Assembly (NCBI RefSeq): GCF_027947575.1
Contig: NZ_CP116256.1
Span: 7,626,001 to 7,690,000, forward strand
DNA from: Streptomyces rubrogriseus
GTDB taxonomy: Bacteria > Actinomycetota > Actinomycetes > Streptomycetales > Streptomycetaceae
DNA length: 64,000 nucleotides
Direction of reading: 5' to 3'
Numbering within the stretch: the first letter of the stretch is position 1; each line of letters begins with the position of its first letter. Under the pieces are notes generated by a model. That model did not search any database, was not told where the DNA came from, and saw only the letters and a program-made list of their open reading frames with translations. This document shows, one piece after another, positions 9,049-18,793 of this stretch. Both the position numbers and the translations under genes were made by a program.

Positions 9049-10053
9049 AGGTACCGATCCTCTGGCCCTTCTTGTTGAACATCTTCCAGCCGTCGGACAC
9101 GTTGTGGCCGTCCACATCTGGCGTGATGTAGTTCTTGCCGTTGAAGAACACCTCTTGCCCATGCGAGTGGACGGGCGCCTTCTGAGGTGAGATACGACGT
9201 TTGTAGCCCAGTTCCGCAGCCCTGTCCGCTGGGCTGGCGGCGTACAGCTCTGCGTTCTCCGCTCGCCGCCGCTTGACCATGTCCGGGTGATATGGGTCCT
9301 TCTCCAGAGCCGGAGACGGCGTGTATCCCTCAGGAAGGATCTCGTCGTTCTGGCAAGGGGCCAGGCCGAGTGGATCGAGCGGTTACGCCAAGCGATGTTG
9401 CCTTGGTCGTCCAAGAGCTCCGTGGGCGTACCGATCAGATCAGTCACGATTGCGTAGAAGCGGCGATCGATCTCGCGCTGTGCCACGCCCGAGTCAGACG
9501 TCGTCTTGCGTTCGGTCTGGGTCAGAGGGCGAAGGCCGTCGTGTTCCCATGTGAGCGTGATCGCTTCCGGGCTCTCCCAACTGGTGCTGGTTTGCTCGCA
9601 CAGAGTGCTCCCGTCCCAGACGAAATACACCTGCTCGATCACGGCCTCGGAGGAGGCTGCCAAGCGCTCCTTCATTATTCGGCGCCCCAGCGGGTCGTAC
9701 CGGTATCGCCAGCATGCGCCGTCCGGGGTGACCACGGACGTCAGTCGGTCTTCGGCGTCCCAGGTGTAGCGCCAGACGCTCGGTTTGCGTGACAGCCGTC
9801 TTTTGCGGCGTACCGTGATCCGGCCCGCGTCGTCGTGTTCGTAGCGGACACCCCCGGCGCGACTCAGTCGAGTTCCCAGGTACTCGCGCGGGCCGACGGC
9901 TTCGTGCCCCGGCGAGCCGGAAGGCCACGAGGCCTGGCTCTGGTTGCCGGCCGCGTCATACGCGTACTCCTCGGACCAGTCAGCTGCGGTGGCCCACCAT
10001 CCCGCAACCCCCGTCAGCTCACGCGTCGCATCAGCAACCACCCGTACGCACAC
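9017..10053 (-). pseudogene. Rhs/YD-repeat polymorphic toxin remnant, truncated and frameshifted
   Basis: The 5' part (9390-10053) encodes YD-repeat sequence, for example YAYDAAGNQSQASWP, RYRYDPLGRRIMKERL and IGTPTELLDDQGNIAWR. It has no N-terminal region: an in-frame TAA lies just upstream of 10053. After NIAWRN (about 9385) the frame is lost. In another frame, DPLGLAPCQNDEILPEGYT begins at about 9376 and continues to a small toxin-like tip with ITPDVDGHNVSDGWKMF, stopping at 9017. Intact Rhs proteins have about 70-80 residues of core end between these segments, so a deletion with frameshift removed the DPxGL junction. The tip resembles nuclease-type C-terminal toxin modules; the exact family is not certain. 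Confidence 0.75.
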
Positions 10054-10090
10054 GTGAATTTACAAGACGCGATCGCTCGAAGAAAGGTAC

Positions 10091-10441
10091 TCAGCGTCTG
10101 CGTACTGCTCTCCAGGCGTCGCTCGCCGCGTAGGCGAAGCTCAGCCGCCACGCGTCCAGCTTGTTCCGCACCGTTGAGACGACGCGCCAGCACTTCAGCC
10201 AGGTCGGCAGTCGTCGAAAGGGTACGAAGGTCAGGGTGTCGTCGATGGCGTTCACGGCGATGCTCCTGCGGCCCGGTCCTTCCGCCCGCAGTGCGGCGTA
10301 CAGCTCCGGCGTCAGCGTGCCGTTGAGACGGGCCGCCGTCCCCGCCGCGGTGAAGGCGAAGCCTCGCTGGGCGGCGTCCGGGAGTTGCGTCGCCCGGACG
10401 ATCCGGGGTGACGCCTCCTCCAGCGGGCAGTTGAAGGCGGG
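10091..10441 (-). pseudogene. coding-like remnant, function unknown
   Basis: After the TGA that ends the next gene upstream, the same frame stays open for about 116 codons with strong G/C third-position bias (PAFNCPLEEASPRIVRATQ to DAWRAVRRR, stop at 10091-10093). No start lies near its beginning. The first plausible one is GTG at 10253-10255, behind AGGAG, which would give a 54-residue product (VNAIDDTLTFVPFRRLP...). It could be a remnant that lost its 5' end, the tail of the upstream gene cut by a nonsense mutation, or a small gene starting at 10255. I recognise no domain. Confidence 0.35.
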
Positions 10442-11089
10442 TCATCCCGCGAACCGGAACGTCGACGTGATCGCGTCGAAGATGTCGAAGAAGGAGTCCG
10501 CGAGGTCGAGGACCTGGCTGCTGCCCGCGACCAGGGCGACCTTGCCCTCCTGGCCGGGGACCGGGATGTAGGTCTGCATGAGAACGGCGCGGACCGTGCG
10601 ATTCAGGGCGTCGTCCGGGACCGGGATGTCCTCCACGCCCCGGGTGCGGGCGGCGGGGCCCACGCCGGGGATGTCGACCGTGGTGACCTGGCGCCAGGAG
10701 TCGCCGGGTTTCTTCGCCTCCTTGACCGCGAGCTGGGCGGCGATGGCGCCCGGGTCGGTGGGGAGGGGGTCGCCGGTGGACGTGCGGCCGCCGATCAGGG
10801 AGACCGTGACCGAGCCCGTGATCGGGGTGTCGCCGCCGAAGCTCTCGGCCATGCAGCCGCAGTACAGGGCACCCGACTTCCACGCGTCGGAGGCCGCCTT
10901 CTGGAGAAAGGCGACGTAGGCGGCGCGGGAGGGCTTCAGCTCCGGGTGCTGGCGTATGCGGTCGTCGACCATGCGGCGGATGGAGTCGTCCCGCGACTCC
11001 GGGCGTACGTCGAACTCCCACCAGGATTCCGGAACCTTGATCCGGAAACCGCCCCGTTCGACGGTCAGTGCCTCCGTGTAACGGGCCAT
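10442..11089 (-). CDS. hypothetical protein next to the Rhs remnant
   Basis: The 215-residue soluble-looking protein begins MARYTEALTVERGGFRIKVP and contains PESWWEFDVRPESRDDSIRR. There is no signal peptide or membrane segment. Two Cys residues lie close together in LYCGCMAES. The ATG at 11087-11089 was chosen; GGAGG lies about 11 nt upstream, and the frame is open for 19 more codons. I do not recognise the family. Its position beside an Rhs remnant suggests an accessory role in that locus, but this is only context. Confidence 0.6.
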   Translation of the reverse strand: MARYTEALTVERGGFRIKVPESWWEFDVRPESRDDSIRRMVDDRIRQHPELKPSRAAYVAFLQKAASDAWKSGALYCGCMAESFGGDTPITGSVTVSLIGGRTSTGDPLPTDPGAIAAQLAVKEAKKPGDSWRQVTTVDIPGVGPAARTRGVEDIPVPDDALNRTVRAVLMQTYIPVPGQEGKVALVAGSSQVLDLADSFFDIFDAITSTFRFAG

Positions 11090-11180
11090 GTCGTGCGCGG
11101 CCTCCCCGTGCGTCGTCGACGTCGTTCGATGCGATGTTCCGAACATGGTCCCATCGATCGGGAGGCCGGGCGCCGTGGTC

Positions 11181-12371
11181 TCAGGGGCGGTGGTCCGCGT
11201 TGCGGAGTCGGGTGAAGGACGCGTCCAGGCCGTGCTTCAGCAGGCGGGACAGCGGGCGTTCCACGAAGCGGTGGATCAGGTAGCTCAGGAGCAGGAAGCC
11301 CGTGATGAGTACGGCGATCAGCAGACGGGCGTCCATCGTGTCGCGGAGGCGGGCTATGAGGGCCGTGCCGGCCGCGTAGTGGACCAGGTAGAGGGGGTAG
11401 GTCATGGCGCCCGCCGTGACGAGCCACTTCCAGCGGATCCGGTCGGTGTACCCGAGCGCCACGGCGACCATGAAGAGCAGGAAGACCGTGAAGATCGCCA
11501 CGCTGCCGCGCCAGCCGGAGACGCGTTCGACGTCCTCGATGCGGTTGCCCAGCTCCAGCTGGCCCATCAGCCACGCCATGGCGAGGATGCCCCACAGGAG
11601 CAGGTCCTGGCCGAAGCGGTGCATGAGGTAGAGGGCGAGGCCCGCGATGAAGTACCAGGCGCCGTCCGGGTTGGCGACCAGTTCGAGCAGGGGCAGGCGG
11701 GCGACCGGCGCGAGCATCGCGACCGCGCCCCACACGCAGCAGAAGACCACGACCCTGCGGTACGTGAGCCCCATGGCGACGACGACCAGGAAGAGCAGGT
11801 AGAAGCGCAGCTCGGACCAGAGGGTCCAGTAGACGCCGTCGACGTTGGGGACGCCGGAGCCGGACTGGAGCATGGTCAGGTTGAGCAGGACCTCGCGCAG
11901 CCGGAGGCGCTCCCACACGCCGGGTACGGCGATCAGCGCGGCGGTGGTGAACAGGACCGCGAACCAGTACGCCGGGTAGAGCCGGATCACCCGGGAGACG
12001 AAGAACTGGCGCGGGGTGCGGCCCCAGCACGACATGCAGATCACGAAGCCGCTGATGACGAAGAAGATCTCGACGCCTATCCAGCCGTAGGAGGCGAAGC
12101 GGAACACCGTGGGCATGATCTCGGAGACCGGGCGGTCCCAGATCAGGTTGCCGGGGCGGTCGGCGCGCCAGGTCCCGGCGTAGTGGTGCGCGGCCACCAT
12201 CAGCGCGGCCAGCAGGCGGATGCCGTCGATGACGTACAGCCGGCCGCCCGCCCGCCTGTGGCCCGCGGGCTTCGGGTCCGGCGGGGCGACGACGAGCGGG
12301 GGGAGCGGTTGTCTCAGCCGGACCTCCGCCCGCTCGGGCACCGATGTTCCGTTGTCCACTGCACGCACCAT
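11181..12371 (-). CDS. membrane acyltransferase 3 family protein (OafA/YrhL-like)
   Basis: The protein of about 396 residues has around ten hydrophobic segments. Family features are DGIRLLAALMVAAHHY near residue 50 (the R/K..AxxxVxxxH active-site region) and FFVISGFVICMSCWGR. Such enzymes acetylate or acylate cell-surface sugars, peptidoglycan or secondary metabolites at the membrane; the substrate cannot be told here. The ATG at 12369-12371 (MVRAVDNGTSVPER) lacks a clear ribosome-binding site; a TTG 16 codons upstream is an alternative. It appears to be a single-gene unit. Confidence 0.8.
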   Translation of the reverse strand: MVRAVDNGTSVPERAEVRLRQPLPPLVVAPPDPKPAGHRRAGGRLYVIDGIRLLAALMVAAHHYAGTWRADRPGNLIWDRPVSEIMPTVFRFASYGWIGVEIFFVISGFVICMSCWGRTPRQFFVSRVIRLYPAYWFAVLFTTAALIAVPGVWERLRLREVLLNLTMLQSGSGVPNVDGVYWTLWSELRFYLLFLVVVAMGLTYRRVVVFCCVWGAVAMLAPVARLPLLELVANPDGAWYFIAGLALYLMHRFGQDLLLWGILAMAWLMGQLELGNRIEDVERVSGWRGSVAIFTVFLLFMVAVALGYTDRIRWKWLVTAGAMTYPLYLVHYAAGTALIARLRDTMDARLLIAVLITGFLLLSYLIHRFVERPLSRLLKHGLDASFTRLRNADHRP

Positions 12372-12504
12372 TCGAACAGACAAGAACAGTGCGCACGCGA
12401 ACGGTAGGGGGTTCGGCAAGCCGCCGCCCGGACTCCGTGGGGTGTTCCCGGGCTGTTCGCCTCCGGTTCAGCCGGCGCCCCCGGCCCGCCGGTCGGCCGG
12501 CCGG

Positions 12505-12837
12505 TCAGCCGGTCTTGGCCACCGTCAGCAGGACCGCCGAGTCCTCCAGCGCCTCCAGGCTGTGGCGGGCCGGGGGGATCAGGACGAGGTCACCCGCGCG
12601 GCCGTCCCAGGAGGTGTCGCCGCTGGTGAGGCGGACCCGGCCGCGCAGGACCTGGACGGTCGCCTCGCCGGGGTTCTCGTGCTCGGCGAGGGTGGTGCCG
12701 GCGGTCAGGGCGAGGAGGGTCTGCCGCAGGACCAGTTCGTGGCCGCCGTGGACCGTGGTGGCGCTGCGGCCGCTGGAGGTGGCGGCGGCGCGTTCGAGGT
12801 GCTCGCGGGCGAGGGCGTCGAGGGAGAGCTTCTGCAT
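12505..12837 (-). CDS. small cupin-domain protein
   Basis: The 110-residue protein is a single-domain cupin. LTAGTTLAEHENPGEATVQV and the Gly-rich GRVRLTSGDTSWDGRAGD, then LIPPARHSLEALEDS, supply the two cupin motifs with His and Glu metal-ligand candidates. Homologues often bind small ligands or act in stress protection; no substrate can be named. The ATG at 12835-12837 has only a weak upstream GAGA. The gene is monocistronic. Confidence 0.75.
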   Translation of the reverse strand: MQKLSLDALAREHLERAAATSSGRSATTVHGGHELVLRQTLLALTAGTTLAEHENPGEATVQVLRGRVRLTSGDTSWDGRAGDLVLIPPARHSLEALEDSAVLLTVAKTG

Positions 12838-12974
12838 GCGCGCAAGTCTCGCCGCGGGCTCCGGGCCGCCGCCAGGGCCGGACGGGGTACACCGCCACCG
12901 GCGGCGACCCGCGCATGTGGCCTCGTTACGGAAAGTCGCTCACCCGCATGGGGTAAAAACTGTAGTGGCTGATG

Positions 12975-13004
12975 TAGACATACGGTCGTCCTTGAGGTTA
13001 GTGT
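12975..13004 (+). promoter_or_regulatory. candidate promoter upstream of the MerR-like gene
   Basis: TAGACA (12975-12980) and TAGTGT (12999-13004) are spaced by 18 nt on the plus strand. They precede about 300 nt of sequence with no convincing gene, ending in a strong hairpin at 13282-13313. The segment could be a long 5' leader of the MerR-like gene or a small non-coding RNA. Apart from these two elements I see nothing in 12840-13341. Confidence 0.3.
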
Positions 13005-13281
13005 TCTGTTGTAGCCAGGAAGTCAACGAGGCGCGGCAGACACGAACTGCCCGTCGGCAACACGTAGAACGAGGACACGACAGGTACGAGAGAAGAAGGA
13101 GGAGGACGCCATCAGGATCGCCCGGGCGAGAAGGTTCTCACCGGGTACCGCAGGCCCCGGAACGGAAGGTGGTCCCACGGTCACGCATCCGCGATCCCTC
13201 AACTGCCCGACCCTCCTGAAGGGGCGGCGCGGAATCAGAAGGTCGGCACAGTAGGCCGACAGATGGTGTTACAAATCCCTC

Positions 13282-13313
13282 GGGGCCTTGGTGCCGTTCG
13301 GCACCAAGGCCCC
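13282..13313 (+). terminator. strong hairpin 29 nt before the MerR-like start
   Basis: Perfect 14-bp arms GGGGCCTTGGTGCC (13282-13295) and GGCACCAAGGCCCC (13300-13313) enclose GTTC. No T-run follows. It is either a terminator for a transcript starting near 13010 or an attenuator in the leader of the gene at 13342. Confidence 0.6.
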
Positions 13314-13341
13314 TCGACGCATTCCCCGAACAGAGGTGCAG

Positions 13342-13698
13342 ATGACCGCAGGTACACCGCTCGACCGGATCGACGACGACGACTACCCCGCGTACACCAT
13401 GGGACGAGCCGCCGCGATGCTCGGCACCACACCCGCCTTCCTGCGGGCCCTCGGTGAAGCGCGGCTGATCACGCCGCTGCGCTCGGAGGGCGGCCATCGC
13501 CGCTACTCCCGCTATCAGCTGCGTATCGCCGCTCGCGCCCGCGAGATGGTCGACCAGGGGACCGCCATCGAGGCAGCCTGCCGCATCATCATCCTGGAGG
13601 ACCAGCTCGAAGAGGCCCAGCGCATCAACGAGGAACTGCGACGCGGCGGCGCCGAAGCCTCGGGCGACAGCTCCGCGAGCGGCCGTCCCGCACGGTAG
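13342..13698 (+). CDS. MerR-family helix-turn-helix regulator
   Basis: The 118-residue protein has a MerR-type winged helix: YTMGRAAAMLGTTPAFLRAL (residues about 16-35) is the HTH, and GGHRRYSRYQL the wing. A helical ILEDQLEEAQRINEELR segment suggests dimerisation. It lacks the long effector domain of classic MerR proteins. The ATG at 13342 follows GAGGT; an earlier in-frame start lies within the hairpin region and is unlikely. Regulation may involve that hairpin. Confidence 0.8.
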   Translation: MTAGTPLDRIDDDDYPAYTMGRAAAMLGTTPAFLRALGEARLITPLRSEGGHRRYSRYQLRIAARAREMVDQGTAIEAACRIIILEDQLEEAQRINEELRRGGAEASGDSSASGRPAR

Positions 13699-13747
13699 GG
13701 CCACCGGGCGCTCCACCCGGGAGGAGGGGCGGATAAAATCCGTCCTC

Positions 13748-14107
13748 ATGTCGAAGCCTGACGAGCTGCTCATTGACATCGCTGCTCTCGTGGAATCCGG
13801 ACAGAGCAGCCGGATGTCCTTGACCGTGGTCACCCACGGTGCTGTCATCACCGGTCGCCTGGCCCCCGAGAGGGTGTGGAGGCAGAGGGTCTCGGAAGTG
13901 CTGACGGACTCCGCCGACCTGGGCGACTTCTCCGCCGTCTTCGAGGCCCCCGCGAAACACGACGGACCGCCCACGCACCTGCACTTCCATGTCGCCCGGA
14001 TCCTCCAGGGCACGATGGGGATCCCGGAGACGGGCGGGATGTACCGCGTGGCACTCGAGGACGTCAGTGCCTGGACCGTGGGCGACTTCAGCTACTCCGA
14101 CCACTGA
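13748..14107 (+). CDS. conserved hypothetical protein, possibly GvpU-like
   Basis: The 119-residue protein begins MSKPDELLIDIAALVESGQ and has alternating beta-rich stretches (SLTVVTHGAVITGRLAP) and LHFHVARILQG near residue 80. From memory this outline resembles the gas-vesicle accessory protein GvpU, but no other gas-vesicle genes are present, so the assignment is weak. It lies 49 bp after the MerR-like gene on the same strand and may share its transcript. Its 3' end lies inside a 20-bp tandem duplication. Confidence 0.6.
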   Translation: MSKPDELLIDIAALVESGQSSRMSLTVVTHGAVITGRLAPERVWRQRVSEVLTDSADLGDFSAVFEAPAKHDGPPTHLHFHVARILQGTMGIPETGGMYRVALEDVSAWTVGDFSYSDH

Positions 14108-14130
14108 TCCGCTACTCCGACCACTGATCC
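14091..14130. repeat. perfect 20-bp tandem duplication across a stop codon
   Basis: The unit GCTACTCCGACCACTGATCC occurs twice back to back (14091-14110, 14111-14130). The first copy contains the last codons (SYSDH) and TGA stop of the upstream gene. The second copy is non-coding. This looks like a recent slippage duplication. Confidence 0.9.
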
Positions 14131-14206
14131 GCTCCCCCGGCGACCCGCGCCGGGGCGCGGCAGCCCGGGCCCCACCGGTCGCGGTGGGGCCCCGTCCGTC
14201 GGGTCC

Positions 14207-15649
<1,443 letters not shown>

Positions 15650-15740
15650 TTAAGTGTTACGCGCATGTAAACCCCATGGCCAGCACCCGATCACTGGATG
15701 AGACGAAGGCCTCCCGGCGGCGCCGGCCTCCTTGACGACG

Positions 15741-15950
15741 CTACCCGTCCCCGTTCAGCATCGCGGCGGTGAGCACGTTGCCCGCGACGCCCCAGCCTCC
15801 GTCCGGGACCTCGTCGACCAGGACGACGGTGGTCGGACGGGCGCGCTCCCCGTAGATCTCCGCGTAGAGGTCGGTGGTGCGTTCGACGATCTTCTTCTTG
15901 TCCTCCGCCGAGAGGGTGCCCGCGGGGACCTTGAAGTGTGCGAATGGCAT
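15741..15950 (-). CDS. tautomerase family protein (4-oxalocrotonate tautomerase-like)
   Basis: The 69-residue protein begins MPFAHFKVPAGTLSAEDK. Pro2 would become the catalytic N-terminal proline after Met removal. It has the short beta-alpha-beta tautomerase fold length. Its ATG overlaps the SDR gene stop (ATGA, 15948-15952), so the two are translated together. The substrate is unknown; the pairing with an oxidoreductase suggests a keto-enol chemistry step. Confidence 0.8.
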   Translation of the reverse strand: MPFAHFKVPAGTLSAEDKKKIVERTTDLYAEIYGERARPTTVVLVDEVPDGGWGVAGNVLTAAMLNGDG

Positions 15951-16708
15951 CAGACCAGCCCTCCGTTGGCACGCAGGACCTGGCCGTTCACCCAGTGCCC
16001 GGCGGGGCTGCCGAGGAAGGCGACCACCGCGGCGATGTCCTCCGGTGTGCCCAGCCGCTCCAGAGGCGGGGTCTTCGCCAGCTTGTCCACCTGCTCGGGG
16101 GTCTTGCCGTCGAGGAACAGGTCGGTCGCCGTCGGCCCGGGCGCGACCGTGTTCACGGTGACGTCCCGGCCGCGCAGCTCCCGCGCCAGGATCATGGTCA
16201 TGGCCTCCACGGCGCCCTTGCTGGCCGCGTACGCGCCGTACGTGGGGAACTGCGCACCGACGACGGACGTCGAGAACCCGATGAAGGCGCCCCCGGCCCG
16301 CAGCCGCCGCGCCGCCTGCTGGGCGACGACGAAGGTGCCGCGGATGTTGGTGCGGTGCATGGCGTCCAGCGCCGCCAGGTCCAGGTCGGCGATGGGCGAG
16401 AGGGTCATCCGCCCGGCCGAGTTCACGACGACGTCGACGCCGCCGAACTCGTCCTCCGCCCGGTCGAACAGCGCGGCGACCTCCTTCTCCTCCGCCACGT
16501 CCGCCCGTACGGCGATCGCCCGTCCGCCGGCTCCGGTGATCGCCGCCACCGTCTCGTCGGCGGCCGAGGCGTCACTGGCGTAGTTCACGACGACGGCCAG
16601 GCCGTCCTCGGCGAGTTTCCGGGAAACCGCCCGGCCGATGCCGCGGGATCCGCCGGTGACGACGGCGACCCGTTCGACGGCGCTCTGTTGGTTCGTGTGC
16701 GTGGTCAT
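15950..16708 (-). CDS. short-chain dehydrogenase/reductase (SDR)
   Basis: The 252-residue classical SDR has the NAD(P)-binding motif TGGSRGIG at residues 18-25, VVNSAG near residue 110, and the YGAYAASK active-site Tyr/Lys pair near residue 160. The C-terminus ends WVNGQVLRANGGLV, typical of FabG-like enzymes. The Arg after the glycine motif favours NADPH. It is divergent from an XRE regulator 77 bp away, the likely controller of this two-gene operon. Confidence 0.9.
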   Translation of the reverse strand: MTTHTNQQSAVERVAVVTGGSRGIGRAVSRKLAEDGLAVVVNYASDASAADETVAAITGAGGRAIAVRADVAEEKEVAALFDRAEDEFGGVDVVVNSAGRMTLSPIADLDLAALDAMHRTNIRGTFVVAQQAARRLRAGGAFIGFSTSVVGAQFPTYGAYAASKGAVEAMTMILARELRGRDVTVNTVAPGPTATDLFLDGKTPEQVDKLAKTPPLERLGTPEDIAAVVAFLGSPAGHWVNGQVLRANGGLV

Positions 16709-16785
16709 GGCTCCACGATGCGCCCGGTCGGGCGGCGCAGCCAGGGGATGCCATCCCCTGGGTCAGCGGCCCGGCCCGGCGCAGA

Positions 16786-17694
16786 ATGGACCTCATGAGG
16801 GCTGTGAAGTACGCCGAGCTGGGAGCGTTCCTACGGTCGCGGCGCGAGCGCATCCGCCCCGCCGACGTCGGGCTCCCGGCCGGGCCGCGCCGCCGGGTGC
16901 CGGGCTTGCGCCGCGAGGAGGTGGCGCACCTCGCGGGGGCGTCCGTGGACTACTACAACGAGCTGGAGCGCGGCGCCGGGTCCCAGCCGTCCGAGCAGAT
17001 GCTCGCCGCGCTGGCGCGGGCGCTGCGGCTGTCCGGCGACGAGCGGGACTACCTGTACCGGATCGCCGACCGGCCGGTACCCGTGCAGGGCGGGGCCGCG
17101 TCGCACGTCCACCCCGGCATGCTGGACCTGCTGGACCGGATGGCCTCGACCCCGGCGCAGGTGATCACCGACCTGCACGTCACGCTCGTACAGAATCCGC
17201 TGGCCGTGGCGCTGCTCGGGGACCAGTCCGGTTACCGGGGGCCTCGCGCCAGCTTCGTGCACCGGTGGTTCACCGAGCCGGAGGCCCGGCTGCTGTATCC
17301 CGAGGCCGACCACGCGTACCAGTCCCGTTCCTTCGTCGCCGACCTGCGGGCGGCCGCCGCCCGGCGGGACGCGAAGGACACGGAGGCCGGCGCGATGGTC
17401 CGTACGCTGCTCGGCGTCTCCCCCGAGTTCGCCGCGCTGTGGGCCGACCACGACGTGGCGTTCCGGCGCCACGACCGCAAACGGCTCGTGCACCCGGTGA
17501 TCGGCCTGGTCGAGGTTAACTGCCTCAACCTCTTCAGCGAGGACGGCCGCCAGCGGCTCCTGTGGTTCACCCCGGCCGTGGGGACCGAGAGCGCGGGTCT
17601 GCTGGAGCTGCTGTCGGTCGTCGGCACGCAGGAGGTCGGCGAGGTCAGCGCTGCGACGCGTACGGCAGGAAGCTCGCCCAGGCGGCAGGGGTGA
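16786..17694 (+). CDS. XRE-family regulator with MmyB-like ligand domain
   Basis: The 302-residue protein has a helix-turn-helix near residues 40-65 (LRREEVAHLAGASVDYYNEL) followed by a MmyB-like domain of about 170 residues that binds small ligands in relatives. It is divergent from the SDR/tautomerase operon, the usual arrangement for these regulators controlling a neighbouring oxidoreductase. The ATG at 16786 and another three codons later are both possible; neither has a strong ribosome-binding site. Its 3' end overlaps the convergent DUF397 gene by 50 bp. Confidence 0.85.
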   Translation: MDLMRAVKYAELGAFLRSRRERIRPADVGLPAGPRRRVPGLRREEVAHLAGASVDYYNELERGAGSQPSEQMLAALARALRLSGDERDYLYRIADRPVPVQGGAASHVHPGMLDLLDRMASTPAQVITDLHVTLVQNPLAVALLGDQSGYRGPRASFVHRWFTEPEARLLYPEADHAYQSRSFVADLRAAAARRDAKDTEAGAMVRTLLGVSPEFAALWADHDVAFRRHDRKRLVHPVIGLVEVNCLNLFSEDGRQRLLWFTPAVGTESAGLLELLSVVGTQEVGEVSAATRTAGSSPRRQG

Positions 17695-17836
17695 GGGTGA
17701 GGCGGGGGCCGTCGGTGTGTTTGGAGTCCCGGATGTGGACGGTGGCGGGGGTGAGGGCCAGCTCGACGCAGGAGTTGCCGTCCGTACCGCTGCTGTAGCT
17801 GCTCTTGAACCAGACCGGTTCGGTCTCGCGGATCAT
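17645..17836 (-). CDS. DUF397 small protein of a WhiJ-like cluster
   Basis: The 63-residue protein shows the DUF397 pattern: WFKSSYSSGTDGNSCVELA at residues 9-27, then VHIRDSKHTDGPRLTLTPAAW. Such proteins are encoded next to WhiJ-type XRE regulators in Streptomyces and modulate them. Its ATG overlaps the stop of the XRE gene (ATGA). The 3' end overlaps the convergent regulator gene. Confidence 0.9.
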   Translation of the reverse strand: MIRETEPVWFKSSYSSGTDGNSCVELALTPATVHIRDSKHTDGPRLTLTPAAWASFLPYASQR

Positions 17837-18681
17837 GTCTCTCCCAGCAGTTTTTCGATGAAGGCAAGCGATGCTCTCGGCGGGAGAGCCTGCGCCCGGA
17901 TGGTGCCATACCGCAGCTCGAGGATGCGCAGCTCCCTGGGCTCAGCAGTCGGCCGACCGTTGAACGCACCATCACTACGTCCCACTGCCGTGCCATCCGG
18001 GAACTTCAACAGCTCGATCTTGCCGTCCACACCCGGGTGGGCATCACTGCTCGTCGGCATCACCTGAAGCGAGACGTGGTTCAACGACCCCACCTCCAAC
18101 AGGCGTTCGAGCTGCTGTTGCTGCACCATTGTGCCCCCTACCGGCCGTCGCAACGGCGCCTCTTCCAGGACGAAGTGGATCGACGGCGCCGGATCGCGTT
18201 CGAAGACCGACTGCCGTGCCATGCGAGCGGCCACCATGCGCTGTACGTCGTCTGCGGAGTACGGCGGCTGGGCCGCTTCCATCAGCGCGCGGGCATGCTC
18301 CGGTGTCTGCAAGAGCCCGTGGACACTGTTGCACTCGTAGATGCCGATCTCGACCGCCTTGCCCTCCAACTTCCCCAGCTCCCGCACCTTCTTCGGGTAC
18401 CGGACCTTCTTCACGTCCTCCCAGGCCGCCGAGAGGAGCCCACCGGCGTCCAGCACCTCGTCGGCCCTGTCCAGATACTCCTGCCGGGGAATCCGCTTGC
18501 CGCCCTCGACCTTGTAGACGAGGTCCTCCCCGTACCCGACCGCCACTCCGAAGTCGCCGGCCCGCATCCCCGCCGCCTCCCGACGGAGCTTCAACTGCCG
18601 TCCCACCGTGGTGATGACCGCGACGCCCCACTCGTCGTCCGGGTCGACCTCCCACCCCGACTCGTCCGTCTCGACCGCCAT
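17833..18681 (-). CDS. XRE regulator with DUF5753 (WhiJ-like)
   Basis: The protein of about 282 residues has an N-terminal helix-turn-helix near residues 25-75 (VGRQLKLRREAAGMRAGDFG) and a C-terminal DUF5753 domain with LLQTPEHARALMEAA and HFVLEEAPLRRPVGGTM. WhiJ-like proteins affect development and antibiotic production; their ligand is unknown. The ATG at 18679-18681 (MAVETDESG) sits right after GGAGG, too close for a normal ribosome-binding site, so the GTG codons at 18709-18714 are alternatives. It is divergent from the ATPase gene. Confidence 0.85.
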   Translation of the reverse strand: MAVETDESGWEVDPDDEWGVAVITTVGRQLKLRREAAGMRAGDFGVAVGYGEDLVYKVEGGKRIPRQEYLDRADEVLDAGGLLSAAWEDVKKVRYPKKVRELGKLEGKAVEIGIYECNSVHGLLQTPEHARALMEAAQPPYSADDVQRMVAARMARQSVFERDPAPSIHFVLEEAPLRRPVGGTMVQQQQLERLLEVGSLNHVSLQVMPTSSDAHPGVDGKIELLKFPDGTAVGRSDGAFNGRPTAEPRELRILELRYGTIRAQALPPRASLAFIEKLLGET

Positions 18682-18793
18682 CCTCCGCCCCTTCCCCGAC
18701 AGCGCCGACACCACTGGACAAGCGCCGGACAGTCACCGTACGTACCCGCTGAGTCACTTCTCACGGTACGCACACACCGCCACGCTGAGTGAC

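Noticed and set aside
13748..14107. Gas-vesicle locus
   Set aside because: Only one possible GvpU-like gene is present and no gvpA, gvpF, gvpN or other gas-vesicle gene lies nearby, so a locus call is not supported.
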